Under the pieces are notes generated by a model. The model ran no database searches. It saw nothing but the letters and a program-made list of their open reading frames with translations, and was not told the DNA's origin. Source: Saururus chinensis (taxonomy: Eukaryota > Streptophyta > Magnoliopsida > Piperales > Saururaceae). From it: a stretch of 64,000 bases of DNA. Location: assembly GCA_035235625.1 (NCBI GenBank), contig CP141148.1, forward strand, positions 20,709,057 to 20,773,056. Direction: 5' to 3'. The position numbers and the translations under genes were made by a program. Positions within the stretch are counted from its first letter, which is position 1. Every line of letters begins with the position of its first letter. This document shows, one piece after another, positions 32,694 through 45,512 of this stretch.

Positions 32694-34552
32694 TTAAGTT
32701 AAAAGACTAGTAACATTTGCGGTTGGATATCTCTGCCTCCTTGCTCGCCTCGTGGTCTTCCCCCACCCTTGTAGACCCAATCCCTCCAGCTCCATTTCAC
32801 TAATACTAGGCTGCCGTGGCAGAGACAAGTTCACCATATTTGAGCTTCTCAACCGCCTTCTTCCCCTGGTCTGGCATCCATTTCTTGCACTTCTTCTTGC
32901 AAGTCCCATCTGCCAAGAACTCCCAGTGCCCCTCATCAAGGCTCCAATTGTCTGTAGATCCTCAGTCACCTCATGCCTGGAGAGAGATGCTAAGCCCGGT
33001 AAAATATCTCTCTGAAAATCTCTCCTCTGCCTGCCTCTCCTTGTGTTACCCTTGCGGGGACGGGATAGTAACGAGGGAATCCCTGTTTCTCCCTTACTGT
33101 TCTCTCTCTCCCATGACTTATTACAGTATTCACTCACATCAACCTCACTTAACCTCAATGTCATTTCTTCAAAGTAATCAGAATCTTTATCTGATTGTTC
33201 ATTATCTATGCTTACTTTTGGTTTTGACTGGTCTCTTGTTCCTTCAAAATTATTAGCTTCATTGGAAACCAAATCTGCAAACCACAACAGGAAATCCTTC
33301 AAGAGATCTTGTGAGGAAGAACAACTTTCACTAAACTTATTATAAACACTTGCTGAACAAGACATATTTGGAGAGGGAGAGCAACCCTCGTCTGATTTGT
33401 CATGAAAACTTGCTGAAATGGCCATGATACTTTCAGCTGCTGATTGTATAAGTGTTGCCTCAAGGTCTCTCATTTCTGAATGCAGAAGTTTATTAGGAGC
33501 GATGAATTTGTCCCTAATCTTATACTCTTCCTCCCATGTCATCATGTCCTCGTTTACAGGAGCCTCCAAGTCTATGTGAGCTTTAGTCTTCACAGAAGCT
33601 TCAATAACATCTGATGTTGAAACCTCCGTGGCATTTTGCTGGTTTCTCTGTTCTGTACATGTAGCAGCAGCAGCATTCAAATTAATGTCAAGTCTTGAAG
33701 AAATAACTATGGAAGATCTCACATTTCGCATCTCATCCTCAAGAAACTTATCCTTTGACTCGGGCCATGTTCGTCTGTATGGTAACTTGGTATCACAATC
33801 ATTCTCGCCATTATTACCATTACTTACTTTTTGCTTTGATAGTACAGAGGACATCCTAAACTGAGACAAGTCTTCATTAGGCATATTAAGCAGAGAAGAA
33901 CCAAGAATTTTTCTAATACATGGGCCATCAGCCACCTCAGGTTTATGGACATCCTCACGATAAATATCTGAAGAGGATTTCATAAAAGGCAAAGACGGAC
34001 GCTTGTCTGAACAAACTCCCATTTCAGAAGGCATATTATCTAGCTTTGTTGTAAGCCAATCGGAACCACCATAGAGACTTCTCACTGTTGCCTCACCATC
34101 CTCAGACACAGGAATATTGTTTACACAGACTCCGTTATGGAGACCATTTGGAAAAGAGAAGTTCAAATTCATCTCTTTTGCAGATCTGACATCTGTGCAA
34201 TCTATGCCCCTTAAACACTTTCTGGGCCTCCCAGAAGCTGCACTATAACCACTATCAAAATCCCTTTTGTCAGAAGCAGAGAACGTATGCTCTGAATGTG
34301 AACCACGAAGATACAGACCAGCTGTAGGGTGAAAACCATGTGAGCTTGATGCATCACTTCCAAAACCTGATACTGACCTTTCACTGCTGTTGAGATTCCA
34401 TGTCTCCGCTGTGCTGGAAATTTTATTCTTTACATCGATAGAAGCAAGTTCTTTGAAGCATGGAAGGGCCTGAACTGCTACTGGGACACGAGTGGTACTG
34501 GTTGTCCTCTTTCTCCATGAATTAGACAAGGAGAAATTGTCGTTGTCATCTT
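32694..34552 (-). CDS. DUF863 gene, coding exon 4 (C-terminal, stop)
   Basis: The acceptor TGTTATTCCTTCTACAG on the minus strand ends at 34553. The exon completes a Glu codon and reads EDDNDNFSLSNSWRKRTTS onwards to ANVTSLLT and TAA. It carries the INLN segment and the main C-terminal DUF863 signature. A long upstream extension of this open frame (to 34592) is intron read-through. Confidence 0.9.
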
Positions 34553-37500
34553 CTGTAGAAGGAATAACACAATATGAGTAAAGTGTGGACAAGCTATTGA
34601 GGTAGAATGGTCTTGACGTAACCTTTAATAGGAGAGATTTTCATACCAGGCACTAATTTCTGCATTAAATGTCTATCTCTCTTAGTTTGACTGAACAGAA
34701 ATGGCAAAAGATCAGGAGCTTTTGGTTCAGCTTGAATGGGTTCATACAAAGGGACAGACTTATCTGAACTGTGATCTGGACCCAAAAGGAGACACTGCAT
34801 CAATTTTAGTCAAACATGCAAATGAAACACACTAAAACAAAGTGACTGCAATCGCTGACATTTCAACCTTAAGGCCATAATTGGAACTGAATTTGCCTAA
34901 ACATTTCAAGTCCAATTGAGATCCTGCACTTAATTGCCATATTTGTTGACAAGAGGTAAACAAGGCAGCCAATTCAAACAGAGATTTTTGCAGGTGCATA
35001 TTCTGTAACCGGATTCTACTTCTAGTAAGTCTCTGAGATCATTGTTATATCAGTGGAAAATAAACAGACATCCCGTCTTGTATATATTATACAAACAATC
35101 TCCGTGAATAATGCTATAGAACTCAAGGTCATGGGAAAGCGAAGACTCATGCAATTTTAAAGAAAAAACTACCAAGCAATAATGGCTGTTCAATATTCAG
35201 ATGTCCTATCAATTGTCAAAGTGGTATTCAAACTATTCTTTTTTAAATTTCAAATGGGTAAGGACAGGGATAAGTAATATTTCGCTTTAGCATTTAGTCA
35301 AATATTTGTTATTATTTATTGGACTATCAAGTTATTTTACAATGGAAAACTATTTTGGATTCAATGTAACTGAGCCATTAATTGATATGGGCGTTGGAAT
35401 GCTTTTTCTTTGAAGTTCTGTCATTAATTTACAGACTTGTCATCCAATTTGTAGAAATATAATCCTCTTTAATCCAACTGAACTTTGTGTATATGATAAA
35501 CACAACAACAATGCTCTTGTTTTCATTAAAATCTAAATTAACATGCAGAGTGCAGACAGAAAATTCATGGAAATATTAAAACACCCAGGATAATATCAAG
35601 CAGTAATAGCTAAATCACACAGATTATGAAAATTTATGGATAATCATGTGCCTCCTTGGATGGGGCTTAGTCAAGTAGAACCGGGTTGCGCTGCTTGATG
35701 CTCCGATCGAAAACAAATAAGTGGGGCCATGCCGGTACGGCAGAATATGCGTTAGAAAGGTCAATCCCTCCCCTACGAAAAAAAAAAAAACCGGGCCGAA
35801 CTTATTAAAAAAAAAAGCAGCCCAGCTGAAAAACTACAGCGCCCTAGTGCGCAAGCAACTCTGCTGGCTCGCTTCGCGCGTTCCTGCGCGAAGTGAGCTA
35901 AGGAAAAGAGCAAGTAGATGCGCGAAGCGCCTAACAAAGATAGGTGAAGCACCCATGTGCGAAGCTCTTGCCTCAGCAAGGCGCGTTATGGCTTCCTTCA
36001 ATACGCGCATTTGTGCGCGAAACGAGAGCGTCAGTGTAGTGCGCTAGCGCCTTGCCTCAGCCAGCACACTACGCCCCATCTAGTCTAGTAAGGCTCTCGC
36101 AAAGAGCATGCACAAAGCGCATCTGGTGTAATTGATGCAAGTAGTAAGCACATTTGTGATAAGTGAAAACTGAACAAACATGTTAATCTGCATTATGCAA
36201 TAATGATAATTGAAGCAAAACTGCATAAGAAAATTACTCCAACAGATGATGAATCGTTGCCTCATTTAAACAAAAGGTGTGCCCATGTGAGCAGGACTTG
36301 TGGAAGCAGTTTTGTACAACTCAATGAAACTACAGATAACAAACCATATGAATGGCATGCTTCTTCATCGAGTAGGATATAAAAAATAACTCAACAAAAC
36401 CATTAAATTAGTTAGCGCCTGCAGAATTAGATGTGTTTCCAAGCTCACCTGAATAATACAACCTACATGTATTTGTTGTTTCATTTAGGACTCCTAGTAC
36501 ACAAAGTCTTATAAATCTGCTTCTTTGTATTCTAGTTGTTTTCCTTTAGCAATCTCTTTGCCGTTATTGACGTAGGAAGATTTTCCTTAGTTTTTAGTCT
36601 TAACAAATATCATCCTTGTTTTCATAGCAAGTTCTTTTATATTCTTTGGTAGTTTTACTACTGGCTTTTCTTGCATTTTGCTTTTGTAAGAGAAATATTT
36701 TAGACTTTTTCCCACCCTCGCAGCATAGACTCCATAAGAAACTAAAAGTTTCATCATATTTTCAAACTACAGGATAGTAATTTGCAGATCTATACAGATC
36801 CGGATTTGGCTGATCACCCAATATATGGCAAAGAATGCAACATATACTGTGCTGCAGAAGGTAGGAATGCCTTTAATATAAACGGACTCCCATGATGACA
36901 TTAACAACATTGCTACAAAAGGAAATTTTCTTTGCTAAGGCATCAGCTCCTGCATCTATGAGATATTCCTTTTTGTAGAAAACACCACAGCCTTGCATCT
37001 GCAACAGTTTGCTTTCGTCTCTTCTTGTACTTTTCTTTCAATCCTGGCTATATGCACATTATTTACAACTTCAGCTCTAACACAAAGAAGAAATCTAGGC
37101 TCAGCCAAAAGATTAAAGGTTTTCATTCTTTTAATTTTTCTATTTTCCAACCTTTATTTCATCTGATAGAAACATTTTCCCTTCAACTTTTAGCTAATTA
37201 CACTCATGAATTTCATTAAAAAAACTACAACAGTTCATCACAACCGACAGACTGAACTAGCATCAAATCAGAGGAAGAACTCAGATGCTTGTCGGCAAAA
37301 GTTGCTAAAGGTCTCTAAATTCTATCTCCATCCTCCATTTGGCCTTGCTCCGTTGGAAAAATACATTCGTTATCACTTTCGATAAAATTTAATGATAAGC
37401 ATAAACTTTTCAATATCAAGCATTTACTTGTAGATGACAGTAAGCAAATTTTGATGTTGTTAAAACTGAGTTATGAAATTCAATCTCAGTTTCACTAAAA

Positions 37501-40500
37501 TAAGCTTCCCAACCAAAAGAATAATGTACACCTTATTTCAGCCAAGAGAAATTTGGTCATATGCATGGAAGTTAGCTAGTCTGACCCTGGATTATAGTGT
37601 CCATAGATTCCCTTAACAGCCTAATTAAATATAAAAAATTGTTTTGCCTTCTTCAGTGGAGTCTTGACCTAACTCAACTCCTCACAGCTGTTGCACAATA
37701 CCTAAAGGCTTCCTATTGCCTGCAAATTAAATGGCTCAGAATCAACAGAAGAAACAAACGACATTGCCCCTGCTATGGATTAACTGGAAAACAAGCATAG
37801 TCTACTCTTTACAAAACGAGAAAGGGCCATGTGCAGGGTAAAGGACAAAATATTGGATTGTCAACTGCAAATTGACCACACCAGAAATCCTCTGTCAGCT
37901 CTAGACATGGTTCGCAACATCGGATCGGAGGTATATCGGAAACCTATGGATAAGTTATATCATAGATATATCGGAGACATTGGACATATCAAAGAAAATG
38001 ATATCAATCCAAACACCTATTAACATGTAGAACCCAAATACTCCTTCTGTCCCACATTAATAGCTCCATTTGGTTTTTCAAAATGAACTTAAATTAGTTC
38101 ATTTTGAAAAACCAAATGGACCTATTAATTTGGGACAGAGGGAGTATTAATCTCCTCAATCAAAACATCTAAAGAATTCATTACAATAGACGCCAATTAA
38201 TTGGATTCTTCTTGAATAAACATGTAGAATGAAGGTAATAATGATTTCTAGTTGGATTTAACAGATAAAGAACCTGAAACGCAATAACAATTATAACGCA
38301 AAATTACATCACTCCCTGTCATGGTTCAGAAAAACGGTAGGCAAGTCATGGTGGCAGCTCACTTCAACTGCTAGCAGCCTGCCCAGAAGGCTGATCAACT
38401 GCCGCCAGTTCAGATCTGAATCTGAAGGAGAAAGGAATTTTTTCCTTCAGATCTGGCTGGATCGGCACCCGGAGATTGCTGCTCGGAGTTCGCTGCCGCT
38501 GGTGATTCCGCATATCAGTGTAAGAGGACGATCCAAAAGGGTAAAGCATCTGTCAGCAAGAGGACCAGTATTGAATCAGGGAGTGGTGGGAAGGATATCA
38601 ATGATATCAACACAATCTTCCCCCATTTCTTTTATCGGTCATACAAGAGGAGTGCTGATATTACACAATAGACAATGTTGGTACGCTGACAAGCTGTTTA
38701 GGATCACTGGTGCCTTCTCCAGCATTGGCGACCCAAATGGAGGCTGTGGTTGAGTCTTCCCAGCCAGGATGACTCAACCCCTCAACCTAGGCTTTGACAG
38801 AGCTACAGCTGTGAACACCCTGAAAAAGCCATGGTTGATGGGGGTTGCTTCAACCGAGTGGAATAAGGATATTCTATCTGTGTGATAATCAACGAACAAA
38901 TCTTCTTCCGCTGAATGCAATTAGAGGGAAGATCACTAGCAGAAGATCTTTGATTGAACATTTCTCTTCCTGAAGGCTGGGTTGAGTTGACAACAATTGT
39001 ACTTGTTCCCGTAAGGACTAGGTTCACTTTATGAGGGGCTGGAGAGCATTGGGGTTCCATTGGAGCCAAAGCAAGTGAAATGCGCCTGACTGAAGGAGAT
39101 TGAGGTGAGGGATGGAAGACCGGAGTGCTTGGGATAATGGCAGTGCCAACATGGCTTGGGTGCCTGACTGCAGCAAAATGAGGGTTTGCAGGTGCGTCAG
39201 AATTTTCCCCAAGATGAGTAGCAGGAGCAGGAACACTTGGTAGGGCAATCCCAATTGTTACCCATGTCTGGGTGGTGGTGCTGGCACTTGCTTCATGTCC
39301 AAAACACTTGCATCGGGTGTAGATTGAGGGAAGCTGGCACTGTCAGTCCTGTTGACTTCAACTGAATCTTGGAGGGAGGAATCAACATTTATCTCCAGAC
39401 AAATACGTGGGTAAGCGAGTCTCTTTTGATTGAAAGTCAATAGATCCACATAAAGAGGCTTTGCCGATTGTGCTCACAATTTGACCAAGTGTCAAAAGAT
39501 CCTCCACCCCAATAGTGAAGAGGGAGATTGGGGAGTCGAATCAAAATTGAAATTGTCATGAGGAGCTTCCTGACATGCCTCATGTCCGTACTCCATTGGT
39601 TAAGAATGAGGTGACAGTCAGCAATGGACCAGATTGCACCAAGCACCTTCTTGCAGACTGCTTCATTCGTCAGATTAGGGATATAATCTCAAACACTTCA
39701 CTAATCTTCCACAAGTGTTGCTACTGCAATTTCGAGGCCATTGTAGAAGGGTCTTTTAAGCAGGCAGCCAATGAGGGTGATTTTCCATACTTCACCTTCT
39801 GCTTCAAAAAGATCGCCTGTGAACACCACGCGCATCTATGGGAAATCGGGGATGGAAGGATCCTCCTTTATTGAATTTTGCTGAAAGAGGGCGCTCCAAG
39901 AGGGAGGAACATGGGAGGAAAATAATTCAGAGGAAGTCGGGATACCCCCAAGGGCCAGTGAAGCAAACAAGGAGGGTGTGTTTTCTGGATCAGAAGAAAA
40001 ACCCATGGGTTGAGAGGTGGCCGCAGTCGCAAGAGAAGGATCTGCGGCATGGAGGGAAGAGCACTTGCTGGATGGATTGGTGCTGTAATCCCAGGCAAGG
40101 CTTCAGTCGTTGGAGACCAACCCACTGGTTGAGAAGGGGCTTCAGCAGCAAGAGGAGGGAAAATAGCAGCAAAGGAGGGAGATGGTTGAGAGGGAGGGGT
40201 CATCAATGGGCGAGAGAACAAACAGGCTGAGAAAATGGCCTGCCCGGCGGTTAAAACCAGAGAGAAGAAGACTGCCCTGAGACGAAGGCCACCAGACAGG
40301 AGGAAAGGTGGCGCATCAGAGCCCCTTTCCTCTCGGTTTTGATCAAGTTAAAGTAATCTTGGTAAAAAGCCTTTTACACACGGAAACATATAACCTTTCT
40401 CCAGCAATCATCTTTTCACGTTGCTAAACCAAGCTAGCTATTTTAACATGTATGACAATGTCAATTAGAGATATAGATGGAGCATGTGAAGAATGTTGAA

Positions 40501-43500
40501 TGCAACACACCATATGATGTAATAGATAATCTTTGATAACTTAACCTTTAAAAAACCTGTGCCTTTTCAACAGGATAATGTTTGCACCTCCTAAGACAGA
40601 TTTCAGTTCTCAGAATGTTTAGAAAGATATTACGTGAAATCTCCTTCCACATACAACACCATGCTTCACTATTTTCTTAAAAATTCAGTAGTATCACTGG
40701 TCTATGTTCCAAATATTCTCACAAACCGTCACCTGATTGTTATAACTCAAAAAACAAATTTAAAAAAATGATAAGAGAGAGAGAGAGAGAATTAGATAAG
40801 TGTTAAATGCCAAATTAGAACTACAAGAAGTGGCTTTGGAGCCCAAGGGCTTGAAACAAGCAAGACAAAAACTGATGACTAAGAAGTGCAATTTTAGCCA
40901 GAAAACAAGTGGAAACACACAAACTAATAACTTGATTACTGAATAGATACCTCAGGTAGATTTTTTTAGATATGTTAGTTCAGTGCTAGATGCTTAGGTG
41001 GAATATGTCCAGTCATACCAATTAAATAGTAGGGAAACTTTTGTGGGACGGCATTCACACTGGCATTCGTATGAGGGGTTTGCGTATTAATCATCAAGGA
41101 AGAGTCAAATGTACCAGATAGCATATCAAGGATAATAAGATTGAATAAAGATGTTTTTATGTCCTTACCAAGTGCAAGAAAGGAGGATTTATAGAAGCAA
41201 AAAAATAAAAATAAAATTGTAATGAGGAGGTCAAACCAGGCAACCTGGAATTGAAGTCCAAAAATATTTGACCATTAATGAAGCTTTATAATTGTATAAT
41301 TTGGAAAAGCATTTAATATGCAGATTGGAAACAAGATGAAGAGTGAAAACCACTAGATGAAACAAGGTTAGATCAAGTTCGTGGATTACATGCTCATTTG
41401 TTTCAAATGAAGGAAAATCCAAGCAGGGTTCATTGCCAAAAAAGGTGAAGGAAAGTCCACGCAGTGATGTGTCAAATATCAAAAGTGGCTGAAGAAGAGA
41501 ATGGGGTGGCCTAATTATCTCCATAACGATCAGCCATCCAACCGTTCTAGCTGCCTGTCCAACAACAACAACCTGTCTTACCTCTAATCTTGAATGTACC
41601 TCCAATCCAACCAGGTCTTAAAAGCACACTCTTGGGTAACTTGTATACTGAAATTGACAATTAAGAAGAATACCAAGAAATTATAGATTTGTACTAGCAA
41701 AAAAGAAGACCAGGTATGAGAACAATAAAAAAGACAGAGACATTGAGAGAGGAATTGAATGAGTATGTACAAAGAAATAGAGGACACAAAGATAGATGAG
41801 AGAGAAGGGCTGAGAGATGAGCCAAAGCAGTCATAGGAGAAGCAAGATAAGTAAAAATGCAGGAAAGAGGTAAAGAAGAATATATAGACATAGGGAAAAA
41901 AAGTCAAATCCGGAAGAGGAGAAGATAATTGTGAAGAAGAGATTACAAAAAGAGAAGATAGAGAAGAAAGTACAAACTGAAATCTTATTGATCTCCAATG
42001 ATACATCTTCCCAGAGGAAACATTTCTATTGAATGACTTGAAACCACCCACTTAAGATTCCTAATACAAGTAACAGCCTAATTAAACTCATTTTCAAAAA
42101 TTTTCCTTCCAGATAAAATACTTCAATACAACTCATTCCCAGATATACTCAAACACTGACTACTAATGCACATTAAACCATGCTTCCAAACGAATTTCTC
42201 AAAATACCCTCACATACCAAATTACAAAAATACCCATAGGTGAGAAATGATGAAAGTGAAAATTGCTGCATCATCAAGAAGCAAGATGCTTAAAAGATCA
42301 GAAAAATATAAGTTACACACCTAGAATATTAAGGTAAGTATCTGACACGGATACAAATTTTGCCAATTCGATTCAAGCTGGAAGGTGATCAATTGATATT
42401 TTCCCTTTCTCTCAATCATATTCAAAAGTCATCTGGGCTTACCTACCATAGATATAGGTTTAAGGAAAAAGAAACTAACAACACGGAAATTCTTCTGAAG
42501 GCAACCTACAAGGATTTTTTTGGTCATTTTGGGGGCCAAGTTTTAGCAAATCACTGGCCAAGAATGGATGGGTATGCAATATTCAAGACCAGACAAAATA
42601 TTGACCCTTCCGGCCAAAATACTTAGCTTCCAGGAATAAGCAATCCAGATAGTCGAGAAAAATCGAATTTGATTAATGCCACTTCTAAGAATTTGGAACG
42701 ATTATGTAGTTGTATGCAAACCTAGAGCAATAGCATGATGTACTACGAAGTCTCCAAGACCCGTCTTATGATTTTTTCAACATAAATTCACTGGCTTTAA
42801 CTCACTAGATGATCAGCAATTAGTTAGCAATGCCTCAAATCAGATATTACATAATTCTTGATCACACCTATTTCAAATGATCAGACAAATATATAACAAA
42901 CCCACTTTCTAATAGTGTTCAAGTGCTATTCTCTGAACCATTCGGAAATAAATATAAAATATCCCTTATCTAGATAAATGATCTCTAGAATATTTTCACT
43001 AATATTTATTTCTCTACTGTATAATTTCATTGCAAAACAAATAACAAATTGGGATTCTAGGTTATATTGGCCCCTCATCATGCAACATTAATGGGGGCTA
43101 TTTATAGCATTCTTTTATTTTGAAGTACAACAATAAACATTAATAACAATACTCCACATGAAAGTGAAAGGAGAACCTCTTACCAGGTTTAGCATTATAT
43201 GATGGCCATTCAATTCTTTTTTCCTCATCTTCCATGTAAGGAAACTTGGGAATCTTCTTGCGGTCTATGTGGTTATCATTATCTAGAAAGAAATCCTTTG
43301 ATAAGCCCAGGGCTGCCAATGGTTGCTTATCTTGAATATTTCTGTTTGGAGATATGGGCCCCACTAATTTAACGGAAGCTAAATCATCCACATTTGTAGT
43401 TTCAATTTCTTGTAACGGTTTGTTCAAATCAGTAACAAAATGGGCATTGTTTTGAAGAAGCAGACCATATTTGTGCTCATTTTGAGCTCCAAGAGTCAGC

Positions 43501-44709
43501 TTTGTATCAGTTTCTAGTTCAGAGCCAATTTTACTACTTATATAATTGATTTTCTCACACTGTACGTCATGAGCCATTTTCTCTTCATTTTTACCCCCAT
43601 CTTCAATGTCAATGTATTCATCAGCCGGAAGATGAAGGTCAAATGGTCTTTTTGGAAGACTCTTAAGATTGCTAGACAAAAATCCATGCTTGCTCACATT
43701 CCCATTCTGAGCTGGGCACTGGCCTTCAGAGTTGCTCCTCTCCTTAAGAAAATTTAGAGAAGTTCGCCCATTTTCAGCAGCTGGCACAGATGGCCCACCA
43801 GAGCTTGAGCTTGTTATGGGCAAATTTGGCTGCAGAATTATTTGAGCATCAATAGATGGCATGTGAGATGAAAATGGGATTGACTGAGCAATTACATTTC
43901 GCAGTGGACACTTTTGTCCATCCTTTGGGATCTCATTCATCAAATTCCTCTGCACCCTATAAAGACGGTGGAGTTCATAAACCTGAATCAGATGACAAAT
44001 AAGACATTAAACTTAATTCCATATCTCCATGATGATAATTTCACTGTGAACTCACATAAGTCAGAAACTGGTTATTAAAACTTTCCAAATGGAGACATCT
44101 ACATTTTGTTTAAAAAATGATCATAATCTTAAAAATCATTATATGAGAAGGTTTCTGGAACAATATGAATCTCATTTTGAACGACTCATATTGCTAACAG
44201 TAAGCAAACTAATGGTCTAGATTAGTAATCAGCCTTAAAATGAGCTACAAAACAAAACGCTATCAGCATATGATCAACTTGAGTGGCAACATCTTACTGT
44301 CTTCACAATAGGAATAATGTAATACATAATAATCAAACCAGAACTAGCCAGGACGATATTTCTAGGTCATTCAGAGTAGAAGCAAAGACAGGAAAAAATA
44401 CAGCACATAAATGCTAAATAAAACTACCTATGTAATAAATTAAAGTTTAAGCAAACTGAAAAAGTGAGTAGTAGATACCTGCTTCCGGAATGTATTTTCC
44501 TGCCTCAGCATGGTCTGTCTCAAGATTTCCTTATCATACTCAGTGTTTGCATGCAATGGCCCCGGTGTAAAACCATTGTAACATCGTCCATTCTTGGATA
44601 ATCTATCTTCATAAAAGAGTGACCAACTACCAGCATTACTTTCCTCATTAAAATCCCTCATTGAAAAAAACCCTGGTAAATAGCTTTTACTCTGTATTTT
44701 CATTCCCAT
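32694..44709 (-). CDS. DUF863-family plant protein, complete coding region, 4 coding exons, 1005 aa
   Basis: Exons 44709-44479, 43982-43184, 34775-34647 and 34552-32694 sum to 3018 nt (1005 residues plus stop) with phases 0, 1, 1 agreeing at every GT-AG border. Family marks: N-terminal MGMKIQSKSYLPGFFSMRDF; VYELHRLYRVQRNLM across residues ~78-92; RPFDLHLPADEYID; SWRK...VAVQALPCF near 400; SRLDINLNAA at ~672-681, an EAR-like LxLxL-type segment; and RGRQRRDFQRDILPGLASLS with RHEVTEDLQTIG at ~892-923, the strongest DUF863 signature. A basic RRARRQR near 988 could be a nuclear signal. The molecular function of the family is not established. The length is typical. Intron 2 is 8408 bp and holds a LINE-type remnant and a Stowaway MITE. 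5' UTR exon(s) lie upstream. Confidence 0.9.
34647..34775 (-). CDS. DUF863 gene, coding exon 3 (129 nt)
   Basis: The acceptor TGTCTCCTTTTGGGTCCAG has a good pyrimidine tract and the donor is CCTG|GTATGA. It starts with AT, completing GAT after the G left by exon 2, and reads HSSDKSVPLYEPIQAEPKAP...SQTKRDRHLMQKLVP. A frame extension to 34803 is not needed: only this acceptor keeps the phase of exon 2. The intron to exon 4 is 94 bp. Confidence 0.8.
35820..36085. repeat. CpG-rich island of GCGCGAAG words inside DUF863 intron 2
   Basis: GTGCGC, GCGCGAAG, CTTCGCGCG and AAGCGC recur in both orientations, and CTTGCCTCAGC(A/C) occurs twice (near 35968 and 36052). The composition is very unlike the AT-rich intron around it. 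An A-run and CCGGTACGGC palindrome lie just upstream (35700-35790). Probably a transposon relic; it lacks clear ends and coding sense. Confidence 0.5.
38041..38144. mobile_element. Stowaway MITE, near-perfect hairpin
   Basis: CTCCTTCTGTCCC at the left pairs with GGGACAGAGGGAG at the right and the whole 104 bp folds back on itself, with TGGTTTTTCAAAATGAACT matching its complement around the centre. TA flanks both sides (38039-38040, 38145-38146), the Tc1/mariner-type duplication. It lies in DUF863 intron 2. Confidence 0.92.
38760..40320 (-). pseudogene. DUF4283-type retroelement ORF1 remnant (LINE-like)
   Basis: Minus-strand frames read, with shifts, GAIWSIADCHLILNQWS, then IRLPNLPLHYWG at about 39541-39506, FMDLLTFNQKRLAYPRICLE and INVDSSLQDSVEVN. 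This is the order of DUF4283 proteins found as ORF1 of plant LINE-like retroelements (PWxxxxxxLxLxxW, I-R-(L)-P-x-L-P-x-x-(Y/F)-W, T-x-x-x-x-R-L-x-(Y/F)-A-R-(V/I)-C-(V/I)-E). The proline-rich stretch from 40221 down to 39868 would be its N-terminal region. The zinc knuckle and ORF2 are not recognised. It is inserted in the same direction as the DUF863 gene, inside its largest intron. Confidence 0.7.
40774..40790. repeat. (GA)n microsatellite in DUF863 intron 2
   Basis: A short uninterrupted AG run in intronic sequence. The rest of 40321-43183 has no gene; its open frames, including a 155-residue hydrophobic minus-strand one at 41584-42051, come from a purine-rich stretch. Confidence 0.7.
43184..43982 (-). 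CDS. DUF863 gene, coding exon 2
   Basis: The acceptor CATCTGATTCAG ends at 43983 and the donor CCTG|GTAAGAG begins at 43183. It starts VYELHRLYRVQRNLMNEIP, the conserved helix after the first exon, and includes RPFDLHLPADEYIDIED and VTDLNKPLQEIE. It ends phase 1 at AKP-G. It is 799 nt long. Confidence 0.9.
44479..44709 (-). CDS. DUF863 gene, coding exon 1 (start codon)
   Basis: ATG at 44709-44707 begins MGMKIQSKSYLPGFFSMRDF, matching the conserved DUF863 N-terminus, so the start is well supported. The donor CAG|GTATCT follows 44479. An acceptor GTGACATTTCAG lies two bases before the ATG (44712-44713), so translation starts almost at the exon edge and the 5' UTR is in upstream exon(s). Confidence 0.9.
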
Positions 44710-45404
44710 TCCTGAAATGTCACCATAAATATTTGCAAATGATAAAAAAAAATACTATTTCATAAATAACTCAGCCATGTTAAGCAGTTATTGCTATGTA
44801 ATTGTCAATATAATAACATCTAATGATGTTTTAGGAAGCGAATTATGTATTGCATCCCCATTAATCTACATAATAATATTAAAATACAACAACATCAATC
44901 AATTTTCCGTAAAGAATTTGCAGCATCCAATCTGTCATAAGGAGGCTGCATCTAAATTTCCACCAAAAACGCACAAAGCAAGAATCAGCGTGTGAGGCTT
45001 GTGAGTGCTAGCACAAGTCACTAGTGCAGAAGCATGGCCTTATGTAATTAAATTTTCATGTCTACAGCTCATCTCTTCAACACAATAGAATGAAAAAATG
45101 AAAAGATAATAAATGCATAAAGAATTAGCTTTTGCAAAACTGTTTTGAGTGGCTGAAAGAAGAAAGAAAAAATGATGGCTAAAGCTAGGGGCATCCATGG
45201 TCACCTGAACCATTAAAAGTCATCAACAATAGTCTGTTTTCCCATACATATGATACAAAAAACGACCAACATCTTAAACCCATTACCAACATGCATTCAT
45301 TGATAACAAAATTTTTTCTCAAATACCATTTGAAAAGTTTAGCTTTTTCACAGGCAAAACAATCAACAACAACCATCGTGAGGCCTATGATAGGTGTTTC
45401 TCAC

Positions 45405-45455
45405 CTGCTAAAATGGCAAAATTTTCAACTCGGGGAGAGAGAGAGAGAGATTTGG
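45405..45455 (-). promoter_or_regulatory. Possible 5' UTR exon edge with (CT)n leader, DUF863 gene
   Basis: On the minus strand a (CT)n run is followed by CATTTTAGCAG|GTGAGAAA, a strong donor. CT-runs are common in plant leaders. This could be a 5' UTR exon spliced to 44711, or an alternative first exon to the GC-rich region at 47.2-47.6 kb. Confidence 0.35.
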
Positions 45456-45512
45456 TAAGGAATATTGTGTGTATGTGTAAATAATATATACTTGAGAATT
45501 TTGTAAGGAAAA

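Noticed and set aside
34553-34592. Upstream extension of the last DUF863 exon (MSTLYSYCVIPST)
   Set aside because: It has no ATG and lies within the 94-bp intron; the TTCTACAG acceptor at 34553 keeps the phase with exon 3.
34776-34803. Alternative start of DUF863 exon 3 at the ATGCAG site (34794)
   Set aside because: That acceptor gives the wrong phase relative to exon 2; GGGTCCAG at 34776 gives a perfect in-frame join.
41584-42051. 155-residue hydrophobic minus-strand frame
   Set aside because: Complement of an AGA/GAA-rich stretch in DUF863 intron 2; no family resemblance or splice context.
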